Shown: piece by piece, positions 52,077 through 52,155 of the stretch | Layout of the letters: each line of letters starts with the position of its first letter | Position numbering within the stretch: position 1 is the stretch's first letter | Assembly (NCBI GenBank): GCA_018710935.1 | Contig: DVIX01000021.1 | Coordinates: forward strand, 1-52,155 | Direction of reading: 5' to 3' | Source: Candidatus Avirikenella pullistercoris | GTDB taxonomy: Bacteria > Bacteroidota > Bacteroidia > Bacteroidales > Rikenellaceae | Length of the DNA: 52,155 nt | The notes under the pieces: generated by a model | Databases searched by the model: none | What the model saw: the letters and a program-made list of their open reading frames with translations, nothing else | What the model was told of the DNA's origin: nothing | Program-made: the position numbers and the translations under genes

Positions 52077-52155
52077 ATCTCAAAAAATGGCAGGCGGATA
52101 GTTTATGCCTTTTCAGAAAACTATTTTTCAAAGGAACAAAAAAAAGCGCATATAT
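52077..52155. other. AT-rich upstream region at the window end
   Basis: The 79 bases contain an imperfect repeat ATAGTTT/AAACTAT (about 52099-52126) but no complete promoter that I can identify. Confidence 0.4.

Overview
The window is a piece of a Bacteroidales-type (Bacteroidota) chromosome carrying one inserted mobilizable element. The assignment rests on the ATP synthase gene order atpD-C-B-E-F-H-A-G with a very short epsilon subunit, promoters of the TTTG-N19-21-TAnnTTTG type in front of tRNA and protein genes, SusC/BtuB-style outer-membrane uptake genes with surface lipoproteins, a GldE-like protein, and BioG-type biotin synthesis. I cannot name the genus.

Layout. 1-2061: tRNA-Ser(GCT), a block of degenerate intergenic repeats, an HU-like DNA-binding protein, a small lipoprotein and tRNA-Pro(TGG). 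2079-8728 (minus): the complete F1Fo ATP synthase operon. 9141-9857 (minus): an orphan APS reductase. 10003-15886 (plus): a cobalamin riboswitch followed by four genes for surface capture and outer-membrane import of corrinoids (PKD/beta-propeller lipoprotein, second surface lipoprotein, BtuB-like receptor, BtuG-like propeller lipoprotein). 16018-18690 (minus): gltX and ychF. 18896-20095 (minus): a transglutaminase-like lipoprotein.

20251-27764 is a mobilizable element of about 7.5 kb bounded by imperfect inverted repeats. It carries a tyrosine recombinase, a small regulator-like protein, an SF3-type helicase, an iteron-like repeat region, a Toprim primase, a candidate oriT, a MobV relaxase and, at the right end, a class A (subclass A2, CblA/CfxA/PER-like) beta-lactamase behind an unusually structured leader with an eight-residue upstream peptide. 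The backbone is GC-richer than the chromosome and the beta-lactamase AT-richer, so the element is itself a mosaic.

27907-32227 (minus): lactate permease and the LutABC lactate oxidation system. 32407-36023: biotin genes, bioB divergent from bioF-bioG-bioC. 36037-36474: a decayed outer-membrane barrel gene. 36669-36742: tRNA-Met(CAT). 37065-39788: a three-gene envelope-stress-like set (YtxH, holin-like, partner) and cardiolipin synthase. 39783-44488 (minus): lipA-lipB-recJ-murF. 44627-48421 (plus): ClC-type chloride transporter with CBS domains, GldE-like CBS protein, phosphopantetheinyl transferase. 48555-52076 (minus): polyprenol-phosphate mannosyltransferase, dihydroorotase and miaB.

The regions most worth a second look are the structured leader before the beta-lactamase, the iteron-like array, the element ends, the corrinoid operon with two different propeller lipoproteins, palindromes around the ATP synthase promoter, and the repeat block behind tRNA-Ser.
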